Assembly (NCBI RefSeq): GCF_013074385.2
Contig: NZ_JABEYA020000001.1
Location: forward strand, 682,001-746,000
DNA: 64,000 nucleotides
Direction of reading: 5' to 3'
Source of the DNA: Vibrio ostreicida
GTDB lineage: Bacteria; Pseudomonadota; Gammaproteobacteria; Enterobacterales; Vibrionaceae
Shown here: positions 10,929-20,517 of the stretch, piece by piece
How positions within the stretch are numbered: the first letter of the stretch is position 1
How the letters are laid out: every line of letters begins with the position of its first letter
Program-made: the position numbers and the translations under genes
The notes under the pieces: generated by a model
The model's input: the letters and a program-made list of their open reading frames with translations, nothing else
Told to the model about the DNA's origin: nothing
Databases searched by the model: none

Positions 10929-11585
10929 ATGTTACATAACCGCGAAACCACTTTGCAGTTAACTAAACTGAGTGATGCAGCGATCGCGCAACTGGCGCCT
11001 TCGTTCACGAAACTGCCCAATACACAGCATGCCGATGGGAAATTCCGTCTGCGACGTTACTCTGTGATTGCGTTCAAAAGTGGCCAAGTGATTGATTTGC
11101 AGAAAACGGATTTCATGCAAACCGATGAAATAAACCCATTTCAGGGTAATGTGTTACGTGAGTTTGAACCGATTGAAAGTGCCACACTCAACAGCGATGG
11201 CATGCGGGAGATCTGTCAGTTGTTTGCCGACTCGAACAGGCTCAAAGAGGGACAAGAAATTGAGATACACCAAATGAGAATATCGGCAATCTATGATGAG
11301 ACTCAGGTTGCGCCTGAAGGCGTTCACCAAGATGGGTTTGATCATATTGCACTTATCGGCATGGGCCGACATAACATTGAAGGTGGGGATGTGATGCTTT
11401 ACAGCAGTTTTAACGAAGCCCCCTTCTTCCGTAAAGCGTTGCAAAATGGCGAAGTGGCTTTGTTGGCCGACAACAAGTTATGGCATAACGCAACCCCGAT
11501 CCGCTCTGTGATTGAAGGACAGGAAGGGTATATGGATGTCTTCGTCTTAACCGCGAGGGAAGCTTGTCATGCACTTCACTCCTAA
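10929..11585 (+). CDS. 2OG-Fe(II) dioxygenase of the isoleucine-hydroxylase-like family
   Basis: This 218-residue protein resembles the 2OG-Fe_Oxy_2 (IDO-like) family, which includes free-amino-acid hydroxylases. The iron ligands are visible as GVHQDGFDH (His133, Asp135) and a distal His in LWHNATPI (about 186), followed by an Arg that would bind 2-oxoglutarate. The start is chosen at the third of three in-phase ATGs because TAAGGAG (10916-10922) is 6 bases upstream. It overlaps the next gene by 17 bases, so the two are one transcription unit. The substrate is unknown; an amino acid is a reasonable guess from the family. Confidence 0.78.
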   Translation: MLHNRETTLQLTKLSDAAIAQLAPSFTKLPNTQHADGKFRLRRYSVIAFKSGQVIDLQKTDFMQTDEINPFQGNVLREFEPIESATLNSDGMREICQLFADSNRLKEGQEIEIHQMRISAIYDETQVAPEGVHQDGFDHIALIGMGRHNIEGGDVMLYSSFNEAPFFRKALQNGEVALLADNKLWHNATPIRSVIEGQEGYMDVFVLTAREACHALHS

Positions 11586-12807
11586 CCTAGTAAGGATGCA
11601 GTTCCGTGCGCTGCAACAAACCTACAATAATAGGCCTGTGATGTTCTGTGATGGACCGGGTGGCTCTCAAGTACCGGATATTGTCTTGGAAGCGATGACC
11701 TCGTACCTAGGTTTTTTTAACGCCAACCTCGGCGGCCACTATTTTTCCAGTCAGCACACCGGCGAAATCGTCACTCGTGCAAGAGAGTCGGCTCAGGCCT
11801 TTGTTAATGCAGAATCAAGCGATAACATGGTATTTGGCGCAAACATGACATCGCTGACGTTTCAATTGAGCCGAGCTATCAGCCGAGAGTGGCAGCCTGA
11901 GGACGAAATTGTCGTCACAGCCCTTGATCATTACGCGAACGTTTCCAGCTGGCAGCAAGCTGCGGAAGATAAAGGCGCGAGTTTGCGTCAGGCTCGTGTG
12001 GATGAGAAAGACGGCTCACTGGATATCGAACACCTAGTGTCGTTGATTAACCGTAAAACCAAATTGGTTGCGGTGGGGTTAGCGTCCAACACGACTGGGT
12101 CGATTACCGATATCAAGCGGGTCATTGCAGCGGCGCATCAGGTTGGGGCGAAGGTGTATGTCGATGCGGTGCATTATGCACCACACAATTTGGTTGATGT
12201 TCAAGCGTTGGGGTGTGACTTTCTTGCTTGCTCGGCTTATAAGTTCTTTGGACCGCATGTGGGCATGGCGTACGTCGCCCCACAATGGTTGAAGACATTG
12301 ACGCCGTACAAAGTCGAACCAGCGACCGACATAGGGCCGGGCCGGTTTGAAACAGGCACGCAAAGTTTTGAAAGCTTGGCCGGCGTCATAGCCGCAGTAA
12401 AGTATCTGTCTCAGTGGGGGATAGAACAAGGCACCTTACGTCGCCAACTGATCGATTCATATGCCCAGTTTAATCAGCATGAGACGGCGCTCAGTGAGCG
12501 ATTTTTGATGCGTCTTTCACGATTGCAAGGCGTTCAGCTTGTTGGGCGGTGGCAAGCAGATAGCCAAGTGCGAACCCCTACCTTTGCTCTCACGTTCGAC
12601 AATCATCGACTGACAGAGATCACTCAACAGTTAGGACAGAAAAACATCTGTGTTGGCAGTGGCCATTTTTATGCGCTTGGTCTGGTGCGGCAACTGGGGC
12701 TGGAATCTCAGGGTGGTGTCTTGCGCATTGGATTTATGCATTATAACACCTTGGAAGAGGTGGACCGATTAATGGATGAGCTGGAATCCATTATTCATCC
12801 TAGCTGA
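11569..12807 (+). CDS. Class-V aminotransferase / cysteine-desulfurase-like PLP enzyme
   Basis: This 412-residue fold-type I PLP enzyme has a conserved PLP-stacking region (DHYAN, 120-124), VDAVHYAPH (Asp199, His202) and the Schiff-base lysine in SAYKFFGPH (Lys225). C-terminal RFETGTQSFE is typical of the CsdA-like subgroup. I see no clear mobile-loop cysteine, so it need not be a desulfurase; lyase, epimerase or transaminase chemistry is possible. It overlaps the dioxygenase gene upstream and precedes another dioxygenase, which suggests joint processing of one amino-acid-derived substrate (inference). Confidence 0.78.
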   Translation: MHFTPNLVRMQFRALQQTYNNRPVMFCDGPGGSQVPDIVLEAMTSYLGFFNANLGGHYFSSQHTGEIVTRARESAQAFVNAESSDNMVFGANMTSLTFQLSRAISREWQPEDEIVVTALDHYANVSSWQQAAEDKGASLRQARVDEKDGSLDIEHLVSLINRKTKLVAVGLASNTTGSITDIKRVIAAAHQVGAKVYVDAVHYAPHNLVDVQALGCDFLACSAYKFFGPHVGMAYVAPQWLKTLTPYKVEPATDIGPGRFETGTQSFESLAGVIAAVKYLSQWGIEQGTLRRQLIDSYAQFNQHETALSERFLMRLSRLQGVQLVGRWQADSQVRTPTFALTFDNHRLTEITQQLGQKNICVGSGHFYALGLVRQLGLESQGGVLRIGFMHYNTLEEVDRLMDELESIIHPS

Positions 12808-12955
12808 GCAAAGGGTTGGCGGCGTCTCGCCGCCATCTCTGAGGCGAAAGGACAGACACCGTTGTGCCGTGTTACACAAACGGCCTGTTGATTGGATGAA
12901 ATAAAGTCTAGAGTGTCACGGTCTGGATTGAATAGTGAAATCATCAGGAGCACAA

Positions 12956-13789
12956 GTGAACATCACCGTATTGTCCGCGCATATTGGCGCGTTAGTGGAA
13001 GGCATTGATCTCGCCACACTGACTTCATCTCAGTTTGACGTGCTTTATCAGGCTTACATCAAACATAAAGTCCTGTTTTTTCATCATCAGAACCTGACCC
13101 CACAGCAGCACATTGCCCTTGCGCAGCGCTTTGGAGAGTTGGAACCGGTTCATCCCTTTTTTCCGCACCTCGACGACCATAACCAAGTTGTCGTCATTGA
13201 AACCTCACCGGGCCATCCCCCGAGTACAAGCTACTGGCATACCGACTTAACTTGGCAACAGGTCCCCTGTCGATGTTCTATTTTGCAGGCACAATACTGC
13301 CCGCCTAAAGGGGGGGATACGATTTGGACGTCGATGTCTGCAGTCTGGGATGGCCTAAGCAGAGAGCAACAAAGTGAGTTGGCCAATTTAACCGCCACCC
13401 ATGGTTTACATGCATTTGAAGGCAGTCGCTATGACTCAATAGATGCTCAGGGTGGCAGTCAGGTGGCTCAAATCTCTCAGCACTACCCACCGGTGGTGCA
13501 TCCGCTGGTTGTTCGTCATCCAGACAGCGGCCAGCCCTCGGTGTTTGTTAATGAGCAGTTTACCCGGTACATCAATGAGGTCTCATCTCAGCGCAGCCAA
13601 GCCGTTTTAAACGACGTATTTGGCCGCGCGAGGCGCGAAGAATATCAGGTGCGCTTTACTTGGCAACCGGGATCGGTGGCGATTTGGGATAATCTATGTA
13701 CCCAACATTTTGCGGTGACAGATTATGGCGATGAGCCACGCAGGTTGCACCGAGTCACTGTTAGAGGAACGCCGCTCAATTCACTATAA
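12956..13789 (+). CDS. TauD/TfdA-family 2OG-Fe(II) dioxygenase
   Basis: This 277-residue protein is the usual TauD/TfdA length. Iron ligands are YWHTDLTW (His95, Asp97) and a distal His in CTQHFAVTDY, with RRLHRVTVRG giving the 2OG-binding Arg. The GTG at 12956 is preferred because AGGAG (12946-12950) is 5 bases ahead; a GTG at 12935 opens the same frame but has no such site. The family oxidises small substrates such as taurine, sulfonates, aryloxy acids or carnitine precursors. No transporter is adjacent, so the substrate is open. Confidence 0.82.
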   Translation: MNITVLSAHIGALVEGIDLATLTSSQFDVLYQAYIKHKVLFFHHQNLTPQQHIALAQRFGELEPVHPFFPHLDDHNQVVVIETSPGHPPSTSYWHTDLTWQQVPCRCSILQAQYCPPKGGDTIWTSMSAVWDGLSREQQSELANLTATHGLHAFEGSRYDSIDAQGGSQVAQISQHYPPVVHPLVVRHPDSGQPSVFVNEQFTRYINEVSSQRSQAVLNDVFGRARREEYQVRFTWQPGSVAIWDNLCTQHFAVTDYGDEPRRLHRVTVRGTPLNSL

Positions 13790-13812
13790 CGAATTCATAG
13801 CCAGAGCGGATC

Positions 13813-13834
13813 GCCGTTTCATTGTTGAAACGGC
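13813..13834. other. Hairpin between convergent genes
   Basis: GCCGTTTCA and TGAAACGGC form a 9-bp stem with a 4-base loop between the 3' ends of the TauD-like gene and the foldase-like gene. It has no clear T-run, so it may be a weak terminator shared by both. Confidence 0.35.
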
Positions 13835-13850
13835 AATGCATCACCATACC

Positions 13851-14870
13851 TTAATTACGGCCAAACACTCGCGGCCGATTAAAACGATAAAAGCCTTGCT
13901 GTTCCTCTTTGGCAAGCGTCGACGCCCGTCCGTCAAAATATTCGTTTCTCAATTGATTGAGCGCTGTTTCTAACTCTTTCCCTGACAGGGTATTTTTGAG
14001 CGCCTCTCTTTCACCCATGTACTGATAACCGATTTGCCAGCGAAATTCATTTTCTTGATCTCTCAGCGCGGCTTTTTCCAGTTGAGCTTCGTTATAACCC
14101 AAATCACGCCGGATACTGGTGAGCTGTTGGGCACGCTCGAAGGGCGACATGCTCGCCAGATCTGTTTGGACCGAGTCGAGGCTAAAGAAAGTGTTTGCCA
14201 TCATCGCAGGGCTAAGGATGCGCCCGCCTGCTTGTTCAGCGAAGTTGTTTTCTATGGTGGCCTTTAAAGTGAATAGGCGTTGGTTAATATCCATATCATA
14301 GGCATTATTGAGAAGTTCAATGGATTGCTGTGTATCGGCGATGCGTTGTTCGCGTTCCTCAAGTTCGTCTGACCAAATAAGGTCAGCATTTGCTCCGAAT
14401 AATTCGCGGCGTTTGGCCCACAGTGCGGCTTGCTTCTCGTCAAAGCTCATCTTAACTAATGTGCTGACATCCGACATTAGCCAAGCCTCGTAGCGGTCCA
14501 TTAAAGTGACCAGTGTGATGATCGTTTCTGCGTATTGAGGAAAGGCGGCCTCAATCACATCAGTGAAAATCGTATTGCCCTTGGCGGGGTATCGTTGCAC
14601 CAGATAGTCACGAAAATCACGCAATTCGACCTGAACACTCACTTGGCTTATCCTGTCACCCAGCTCTTGTTTTATTCTATCTATCATGCTGTTTATGAGT
14701 GCCGTGTCAGCCTGAGAATTCGCCTCCACTGGGGTCGTAAGGGGGGGAGGGTTCTTGGCTGAGGCTGGGGTGAGCTCGCTCAGCATTGCACGGCTTTCTG
14801 ATTGAGGAAACAGCCACCAACCTGCGGCAGCAACGGCACATAAGGCAAAGCCCGAAATCCAAATTTTCAT
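13851..14870 (-). CDS. Lipase-foldase (Lif)-like membrane-anchored chaperone
   Basis: This 339-residue protein has an N-terminal anchor (about 3-22), a Pro-rich linker, then a long helical region. KRRELFGANADLIW and the charged helical C-terminus (YFDGRAS, then basic RFNRPRVFGRN) resemble lipase-specific foldases, which fold a secreted lipase in the periplasm. The typical RxxFDY motif of classic foldases is not seen. A GGAGG sits before the second ATG, so that start is used. It follows the GDSL esterase gene, the likely client (inference). Detection of the family is by memory of its C-terminal pattern. Confidence 0.6.
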   Translation of the reverse strand: MKIWISGFALCAVAAAGWWLFPQSESRAMLSELTPASAKNPPPLTTPVEANSQADTALINSMIDRIKQELGDRISQVSVQVELRDFRDYLVQRYPAKGNTIFTDVIEAAFPQYAETIITLVTLMDRYEAWLMSDVSTLVKMSFDEKQAALWAKRRELFGANADLIWSDELEEREQRIADTQQSIELLNNAYDMDINQRLFTLKATIENNFAEQAGGRILSPAMMANTFFSLDSVQTDLASMSPFERAQQLTSIRRDLGYNEAQLEKAALRDQENEFRWQIGYQYMGEREALKNTLSGKELETALNQLRNEYFDGRASTLAKEEQQGFYRFNRPRVFGRN

Positions 14871-14936
14871 TCTGTCCTCCATTTGTCGGCGTCGAGAACC
14901 ACAGGGCCTCGACGCCGACGGGTTAAATGACTTCCG

Positions 14937-15680
14937 TTACAGTACCGCGTTGAGAGCTGGCCATATTAACTGCGCCAGTTTGTAGGAACCCGATGTTGTG
15001 GGGTGAATGTTGTCTGAGAGGACATCCTCCGGCTGAATCAGCGCTCGGGTGTCGAGAAACTCACATGAAACGGACGTATTGGTGCAGGCTTGTGCCAAAC
15101 GCTGATCACCAAAATCGATGGCCTGATGCATGTTCACCTTGCTGCCCGTTGTATAGTAATAGCCAAGATAAACGACATGGTTGGTACCATGAGTGTTCAT
15201 TTGATCAAGCAAGTTGACGGTCTCGACATAAACATCGTCGACCAAACTTTTACACTTATCGCTCAGTTCTGGGCGGTACCAAGTGGTCTTGCATTGGTTA
15301 GGGTCAAACAGCATGGCTGGCAAAAGAATATCATTGCCACCCCCATTCATGACGACGATTTTAATATTGGGGTCATCTTGTCTGGCGTCTTGGTATTGTT
15401 CAATCACGGGTCTAGCAACAATACCGCCGGTCATTTTTGCACCACTGAGCGTGTAATCGCGAAAGGTCGTATTAGCCATATCGGGCCCTTCAAGAAATTG
15501 CTGTAATTCCCCGGATAAATCAAAGATAGAATCACCCAAAGTGATCACATCATTTCTATCCGCCTCAGTCACATAAGGGTTGCCTGCACAACCCATCATT
15601 GCACCTAATACTGCCGTTAACGCGAGTCCTTTAACACGACCCAGAGCGCTACGATGTTCTTTTGTTTTATTTAATAGCAT
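14937..15680 (-). CDS. SGNH/GDSL-family esterase or lipase, exported
   Basis: This 247-residue protein has an N-terminal export signal ending in a possible lipobox (GAMMGC). Block I is GDSIFD (nucleophile near Ser51), block III is NGGGND (about 112-117) and block V is DNIHPT near the C-terminus, giving the Ser-Asp-His set of SGNH hydrolases. It should hydrolyse an ester or acyl chain in the periplasm or outside. GTG at 15692 opens the frame, but a GAGAAG just ahead of the ATG at 15680 favours the latter. The foldase-like gene follows on the same strand. Confidence 0.82.
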   Translation of the reverse strand: MLLNKTKEHRSALGRVKGLALTAVLGAMMGCAGNPYVTEADRNDVITLGDSIFDLSGELQQFLEGPDMANTTFRDYTLSGAKMTGGIVARPVIEQYQDARQDDPNIKIVVMNGGGNDILLPAMLFDPNQCKTTWYRPELSDKCKSLVDDVYVETVNLLDQMNTHGTNHVVYLGYYYTTGSKVNMHQAIDFGDQRLAQACTNTSVSCEFLDTRALIQPEDVLSDNIHPTTSGSYKLAQLIWPALNAVL

Positions 15681-15958
15681 TGTTCTTCTCACTATAGGTG
15701 GATGACGGCGTCTTTAAGAGCGCCTTGGTAAATTTAGTTGCTATATTGAGTTATTTCAAAGCACTGAAATAAAAAGAAATAGGTGATATAAATGTCACTT
15801 TACCTGTGATTAAGAAAAGGCGAATTTAGGAAGACTTTGTCAAGCGTTAATGAGGGAAAAAAGAATACTCAGATCGGGTATTTATTGAAAATATAATTAC
15901 AAATTTAAAATTTATGTAGGTATAGTTCCCATCAATATAAAAATAAACAAATATCGTT

Positions 15959-18703
15959 ATGAACAAGAGTCTTTTATTCGTTTTATTATTGTTGAGTGGT
16001 TGTGCACAGCAAAGTAATCCTGTTGCCTTTAAGCCGAATAACAATTGGTCGACCGGGGTGCTGGACAACGGCTTAAAATATCACATATACCCTTTGGAAA
16101 CAGAAGCGTTATCCCTGCGCCTATTTGTCCACGCTGGCTCCTTGCAAGAAACGCCATCTCAGCGTGGCTACGCGCATTTTGTCGAGCATATGGCGTTTAA
16201 TGGCAGTGAAAATTTCACTCCAAATGAAGTGATTGAATTGATGGAAAAAACCGGTGCATCGGGCTACGACGTCAATGCTTACACCAGTTTTCAGGAAACC
16301 ATGTATCGACTTACCTTGCCGAACCAAGATGAACTGGACAAAGGTCTTCTATGGCTGCGTGATGTCGCCAACCGAGTGAGTTTTGACCCTGCTGAAGTTG
16401 AGCGTGAGAGAGGAGTCGTACTGGCAGAATATCGCCGAGCTACCCCTAAACACCCCTCCTTTTATAGTCAGGAGTATGACTTCCGCATAAGGGAGAGCGT
16501 CTATGAAGACAAAAGCCCAATTGGGGTGCCAGAGACATTAAACAATGCGACCTCTGACTCGCTGCGTGCATTTTATCGGTCATGGTATCAGCCACAATAC
16601 AGTGAACTAATCTTAGTGGGAGACGTCAATCGAAAAGACATGGAGGCTAAAATTGAACAAATGTTTGGTGACTGGCAACCCACCACTGAGGCGCCTAAAC
16701 CGCAACGAGTCTCGGTAGAAAGAAACCCAGGTGACTTCATCACGCAACTCGACGGCCATGGATCTGCTACCTTCAACCTGTCGTTTCCTAGAGGGGACAA
16801 GCACCAAGGGACGCGAGATCAACAGGTCAGATATTGGATGGATGACATCGCCGCACAACTGATTGAACTTCGTTTAGATGCAGTTTTTGAACGGCAAGCA
16901 TTGCCATTACAAGAACTGGTCTCGGAACTGTACTACTCACAGGATCAACGTGTCTATGAATCGTTGATTTCCTTTGCCCCCCAAAATAGAACTCAAGTAC
17001 AAACCTTGTTTTTGCAGACGTTGGCAGCAGTGCGTGACCATGGTGTCACTCAAGCCGAGCTGGACAGCGTACGCGCTTCCTACCGAAAAATGCGTAAATA
17101 CGCGGAAGAAGATTGGCATTGGCGCACCGCACAAGAGTTTGCCGAAGAAAAAACCGATGAAATTGCGCTAGGGGAACCGACCCAATCTTTGCGCAGCTAC
17201 ACACGCAGTTTGGATCAGCTGCTGCGGCAAACCAATTTAACGCGCGTCAATCAACACTTAAAAGGTATGCTATCTTCTAAGTACGATGTGTCGACTGGTG
17301 TCGCTTCAAGCGAATCCATTGCGTCACTCGAACAGACACTACCAGAGTGGAAAAGTATGTATTCAATGCTAGGCATCAACGAAGATAGTGCTCCTTTGCA
17401 TATGGGCAGTTTTGTTGAACCACAACAAAGTAAGCCGTTACCAGCGCCTGTTCAGCTTAATGATGACGAGCAAACTTGGGCACTGGATAATGGTATCGAT
17501 ATTGTGTTTGATTCAGACAGCAACAATGATTTCGCGACGGTTGTTTACATGTCGGCAGGCGGCAATGCTGCGCTAGACAGGTCATTGATTCCTGCTTCAC
17601 AGTTATTGATCTCAACCATTATTCGCAGTGGTATCGCTGAGTTTAATGGCAGTGATCTCAAAGCTTACCTGCGCACTCAAAATATTGATATGCAAATGTA
17701 CATCAACGGAAGCGAGCATGGTGTTGAAATCACGTTACCCAAAGAAAAGTTGGTGGACGCATTACGGTTAATCAATAATGCTATCCTTCACGCCAACGTT
17801 GATCAACAGCAGCTCGATGTGCTGAAAAAAGAGCAGGCCTACCATCTAATCACTCACCTTAAGCAGCCCCTAGGTCAATGGGACGATGCAGTGCTCACTA
17901 ATACGTATGCCCGAGATAGCCGTTACTATCCTGTCTATGCCCATGATATGGATGGGATCACGGTTGAACAGCTCCAGCAAGCGTACCAGCAATTGTTTCA
18001 TCAATCGCGCAATAGCAAGTTGGTCATTGTGGCGGACGTGGATGTGGACCAGTTCCGTGATGGACTTGAAACCTATGTCACAACGTTACCTCTTACAACG
18101 GCATCGCTGCCGTCATATCGGCAAGCCTTTTCAAGCCGCCCGGACAAAAAAATTAACCTCGCGATCGGCGATCAAAACGATGCTCATTACATGCTGAAGC
18201 TCATCAGTAATGATGTGCGAGCACAAGATATCCAGTTAGCCCTGATCGATGATGTACTCGAAATCATAGTGCAACAACATCTGGATAAAGTGATCCGTGA
18301 GCAATTAAGTTTGGATTATTCACCAGAGGCCTATTACTGGATCGACTACAACCAACCTCAAACAGTTTGGACGATGAAGGTTCAGTCTGAGTCGACCTCC
18401 CTCGCTGAGGTTGAACAAGCGGTCGATGAGATCGTCAGTCAATTGAGTGACACGCTGACGCAACAGGATGTGGAAACCGCCAAGAAACAACTTGATGGTA
18501 CGCTCAAAGAAGACACCAACAATTCAGTGGACAAGGCATGGTATAAGGCGCTGTTTAGAGTCAATCGGTTTGGCGAAAACAGTTTTGACACCTTACAGAA
18601 AACGGTCGACAGTATAACGATCGATCAAGTGAGGCAGCGAGCACGTGAAGCCTTTGGCGCACAAGCGCAACCCTTTAAGTACATTCTGAGCCCGCTCGAC
18701 TGA
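15959..18703 (+). CDS. M16-family zinc peptidase, lipoprotein
   Basis: This 914-residue protein has a lipoprotein signal (LLSGC, Cys15) and two M16 halves. The inverted zinc motif HFVEH (73-77) and the downstream ERERGVVLAE Glu ligand sit in the active half; the second half (from about 500) is the inactive partner. It matches the family of periplasmic 'insulinase-like' proteases such as PqqL. It probably degrades peptides at the envelope. The Shine-Dalgarno site is weak. A strong bidirectional terminator follows. Confidence 0.88.
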   Translation: MNKSLLFVLLLLSGCAQQSNPVAFKPNNNWSTGVLDNGLKYHIYPLETEALSLRLFVHAGSLQETPSQRGYAHFVEHMAFNGSENFTPNEVIELMEKTGASGYDVNAYTSFQETMYRLTLPNQDELDKGLLWLRDVANRVSFDPAEVERERGVVLAEYRRATPKHPSFYSQEYDFRIRESVYEDKSPIGVPETLNNATSDSLRAFYRSWYQPQYSELILVGDVNRKDMEAKIEQMFGDWQPTTEAPKPQRVSVERNPGDFITQLDGHGSATFNLSFPRGDKHQGTRDQQVRYWMDDIAAQLIELRLDAVFERQALPLQELVSELYYSQDQRVYESLISFAPQNRTQVQTLFLQTLAAVRDHGVTQAELDSVRASYRKMRKYAEEDWHWRTAQEFAEEKTDEIALGEPTQSLRSYTRSLDQLLRQTNLTRVNQHLKGMLSSKYDVSTGVASSESIASLEQTLPEWKSMYSMLGINEDSAPLHMGSFVEPQQSKPLPAPVQLNDDEQTWALDNGIDIVFDSDSNNDFATVVYMSAGGNAALDRSLIPASQLLISTIIRSGIAEFNGSDLKAYLRTQNIDMQMYINGSEHGVEITLPKEKLVDALRLINNAILHANVDQQQLDVLKKEQAYHLITHLKQPLGQWDDAVLTNTYARDSRYYPVYAHDMDGITVEQLQQAYQQLFHQSRNSKLVIVADVDVDQFRDGLETYVTTLPLTTASLPSYRQAFSSRPDKKINLAIGDQNDAHYMLKLISNDVRAQDIQLALIDDVLEIIVQQHLDKVIREQLSLDYSPEAYYWIDYNQPQTVWTMKVQSESTSLAEVEQAVDEIVSQLSDTLTQQDVETAKKQLDGTLKEDTNNSVDKAWYKALFRVNRFGENSFDTLQKTVDSITIDQVRQRAREAFGAQAQPFKYILSPLD

Positions 18704-18721
18704 CCCTCAATCAGATCGCGT

Positions 18722-18761
18722 AAAAAAGCCCCGTGACAGTGTGTTTCACGGGGCTTTTTTT
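18722..18761. terminator. Bidirectional intrinsic terminator
   Basis: AAAAAAGCCCCGTGA pairs with TCACGGGGCTTTTTT around a short loop. It lies between the M16 gene and the convergent DUF2797 gene. Confidence 0.92.
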
Positions 18762-18783
18762 ATTGGCCAGCGGAATCCACAAA

Positions 18784-19608
18784 TCAGGCGCTGACTTCCA
18801 CTTCATAGGATGTAAACTTACGGATATTAATCACCCCAGTATCAAAAATCATATACTGACCTTTGATCCCTTGTAAGGTGCCGCTCACCTCAGGGTTCTT
18901 ATCGAAATTATGTGAGGTAATCTTAGTTGGATGCTGCAAGACGGGGTAACCGATCTGCGTGGGTGCTGTAGACAAGACTTCGATGGCATCGTCACCAAAT
19001 TGTTGCTTTATTTCAGCCACTTTCGATTCAACCAAAGGCAATAACTCAGCGAATCTCTCTTCAAGTGCGATTGGATCACCATCTTGTTTGAGTAAGGTTC
19101 GCCAATTGGTTTTGTCGGCAATGTGTTTGGCGAGCTCAATTTCAATCAGTCCGGAAATATATCGGGTTTTGACTTTAAAGATTGGCAGCCCTTGAGTGGC
19201 CCCTTGATCAATCCAACGGGTTGGGATTTGGCTATGGCGCGTAATGCCCACCTTGAGGCTTGACGTGTTCGACAAATAAACAAAGTGATCAACCATACAG
19301 TTGGCTTCTCCCCACTCGGGCTCTCGACAGGTGCCTTGGTCGTAGTGACAGGTTTCGGGCTTCATAATGCACATATCACAACTGGCGAGTTTCTTCATGC
19401 ACACAAAGCAGTGGCCTTGAGAGTAGCTTTTTTTGGTTTTCTTGCCACATGCGCTGCAAAAAATATTGCCAGTATGAGTGAGCGTGATCGGCTGGCCGAT
19501 AAAGGGTTTTAAGTCAACGAGCTGGTCGCCGACGGGGAGGTGATAGTGAACGTCACCTTCTAAGGTCGCCTGCATTTTGCGCAGAGTACCGGTTGCGATT
19601 AAAGACAT
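18784..19608 (-). CDS. DUF2797 protein with zinc-type cysteines and GIY-YIG-like segment
   Basis: This 274-residue conserved protein of unknown role resembles DUF2797. CSACGK (52-57 region), CFVCMKK and CDMC form a likely zinc-binding cluster. HFVYLSNTSSLKVGITR in the middle resembles the start of a GIY-YIG nuclease domain, with the second Tyr of GIY-YIG replaced. A nucleic-acid role is possible but not shown. It is monocistronic by spacing. Confidence 0.7.
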   Translation of the reverse strand: MSLIATGTLRKMQATLEGDVHYHLPVGDQLVDLKPFIGQPITLTHTGNIFCSACGKKTKKSYSQGHCFVCMKKLASCDMCIMKPETCHYDQGTCREPEWGEANCMVDHFVYLSNTSSLKVGITRHSQIPTRWIDQGATQGLPIFKVKTRYISGLIEIELAKHIADKTNWRTLLKQDGDPIALEERFAELLPLVESKVAEIKQQFGDDAIEVLSTAPTQIGYPVLQHPTKITSHNFDKNPEVSGTLQGIKGQYMIFDTGVINIRKFTSYEVEVSA

Positions 19609-19758
19609 GACAATGCTCTTTTATAATGGTCTGCTCATTTCAACATTGGCAGACTTGTAATATTAGAAGCCTAGTCTAGCAGAGTTTGGCAAAGAGAGAA
19701 AAATGACAGGCGCATTGAACAGAGTTAATGCGCACTTAAGCTGTCTTCGGCGAGGCGT

Positions 19759-20517
19759 TTATTGCTCGTCAGCCAGCGGGTTGTTGTCAGGTTCGGCTGA
19801 AGTGTGAGTAAGGATCGGCTCTTTCGGGCCAAGGAATTTGGGCCTCGCTCGCATAATGTAGAGGTCGAGAAAAGCCTTCGCTCGGGCAAAGACCTCACGG
19901 AACCTGATTTGATAACCGGAATGAGAGCTGGGTCCTGGCACCGCAAAACATTTGGCATCAATGTTGTGGAAATTAGCAATGAATAACGCTCGTTCACAGT
20001 GAAACTTTTGGGTAATGATCAGAAAGTTATCCGTATCGAATATCTCTTTAGCTCTGATGATCGAGTCCAAGGTACGAAAGCCAGCATAATCGAGATAAAT
20101 ATGATTCTCAGGGACGTCGGCACGCAGTAAATCGCGCTTCATAGTCCAAGGTTCATTGTACGAACGATGGGCGTTGTCACCGCTGAGGAGAAAACTATCC
20201 ACCTTGTGGTTTTGATACAAATTGATGGCAGCGCTAATGCGGTTGATGTAGTAATCGTTGAGGATCTTACCAAGATACTTACTGGTGCCCAAGACCACAG
20301 CGACATCGAAATTAGTGACTTCATCAGCTTGGGTGTAGAGTTGATCTTGGGTTTGATAAGAAACCCAACGATCAATCACAATCAGACTGATCACCCCCAT
20401 AATGAACAAAATACCCCCCCAGCGACACATCTTCAGCACAAAGGCCAAATAAAAATCAGCAGGGTCGGGTCGATGAAAGAGTCTACGCACTAAATTTGTC
20501 GATTCCGTTGCGCCCAT
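19759..20517 (-). CDS. SanA/DUF218-family membrane protein
   Basis: This 252-residue protein has one membrane helix (about 32-50) and a periplasmic DUF218 domain: DVAVVLGTSKYLG, SGDNAHRSYNEPWTM and FLIITQKFHCERALFIA. It fits the SanA/YdcF group, linked in E. coli to vancomycin exclusion at high temperature. It starts 28 bases inside the DUF3392 gene, so both are likely in the maeA transcript. The C-terminal 30 residues are Pro/Glu-rich and probably disordered. Confidence 0.78.
   Translation of the reverse strand: MGATESTNLVRRLFHRPDPADFYLAFVLKMCRWGGILFIMGVISLIVIDRWVSYQTQDQLYTQADEVTNFDVAVVLGTSKYLGKILNDYYINRISAAINLYQNHKVDSFLLSGDNAHRSYNEPWTMKRDLLRADVPENHIYLDYAGFRTLDSIIRAKEIFDTDNFLIITQKFHCERALFIANFHNIDAKCFAVPGPSSHSGYQIRFREVFARAKAFLDLYIMRARPKFLGPKEPILTHTSAEPDNNPLADEQ

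Noticed and set aside
15090..15506. 138-codon plus-strand frame opposite the GDSL esterase
   Set aside because: The minus strand encodes the catalytic blocks of the esterase; the plus frame shows no recognisable protein.
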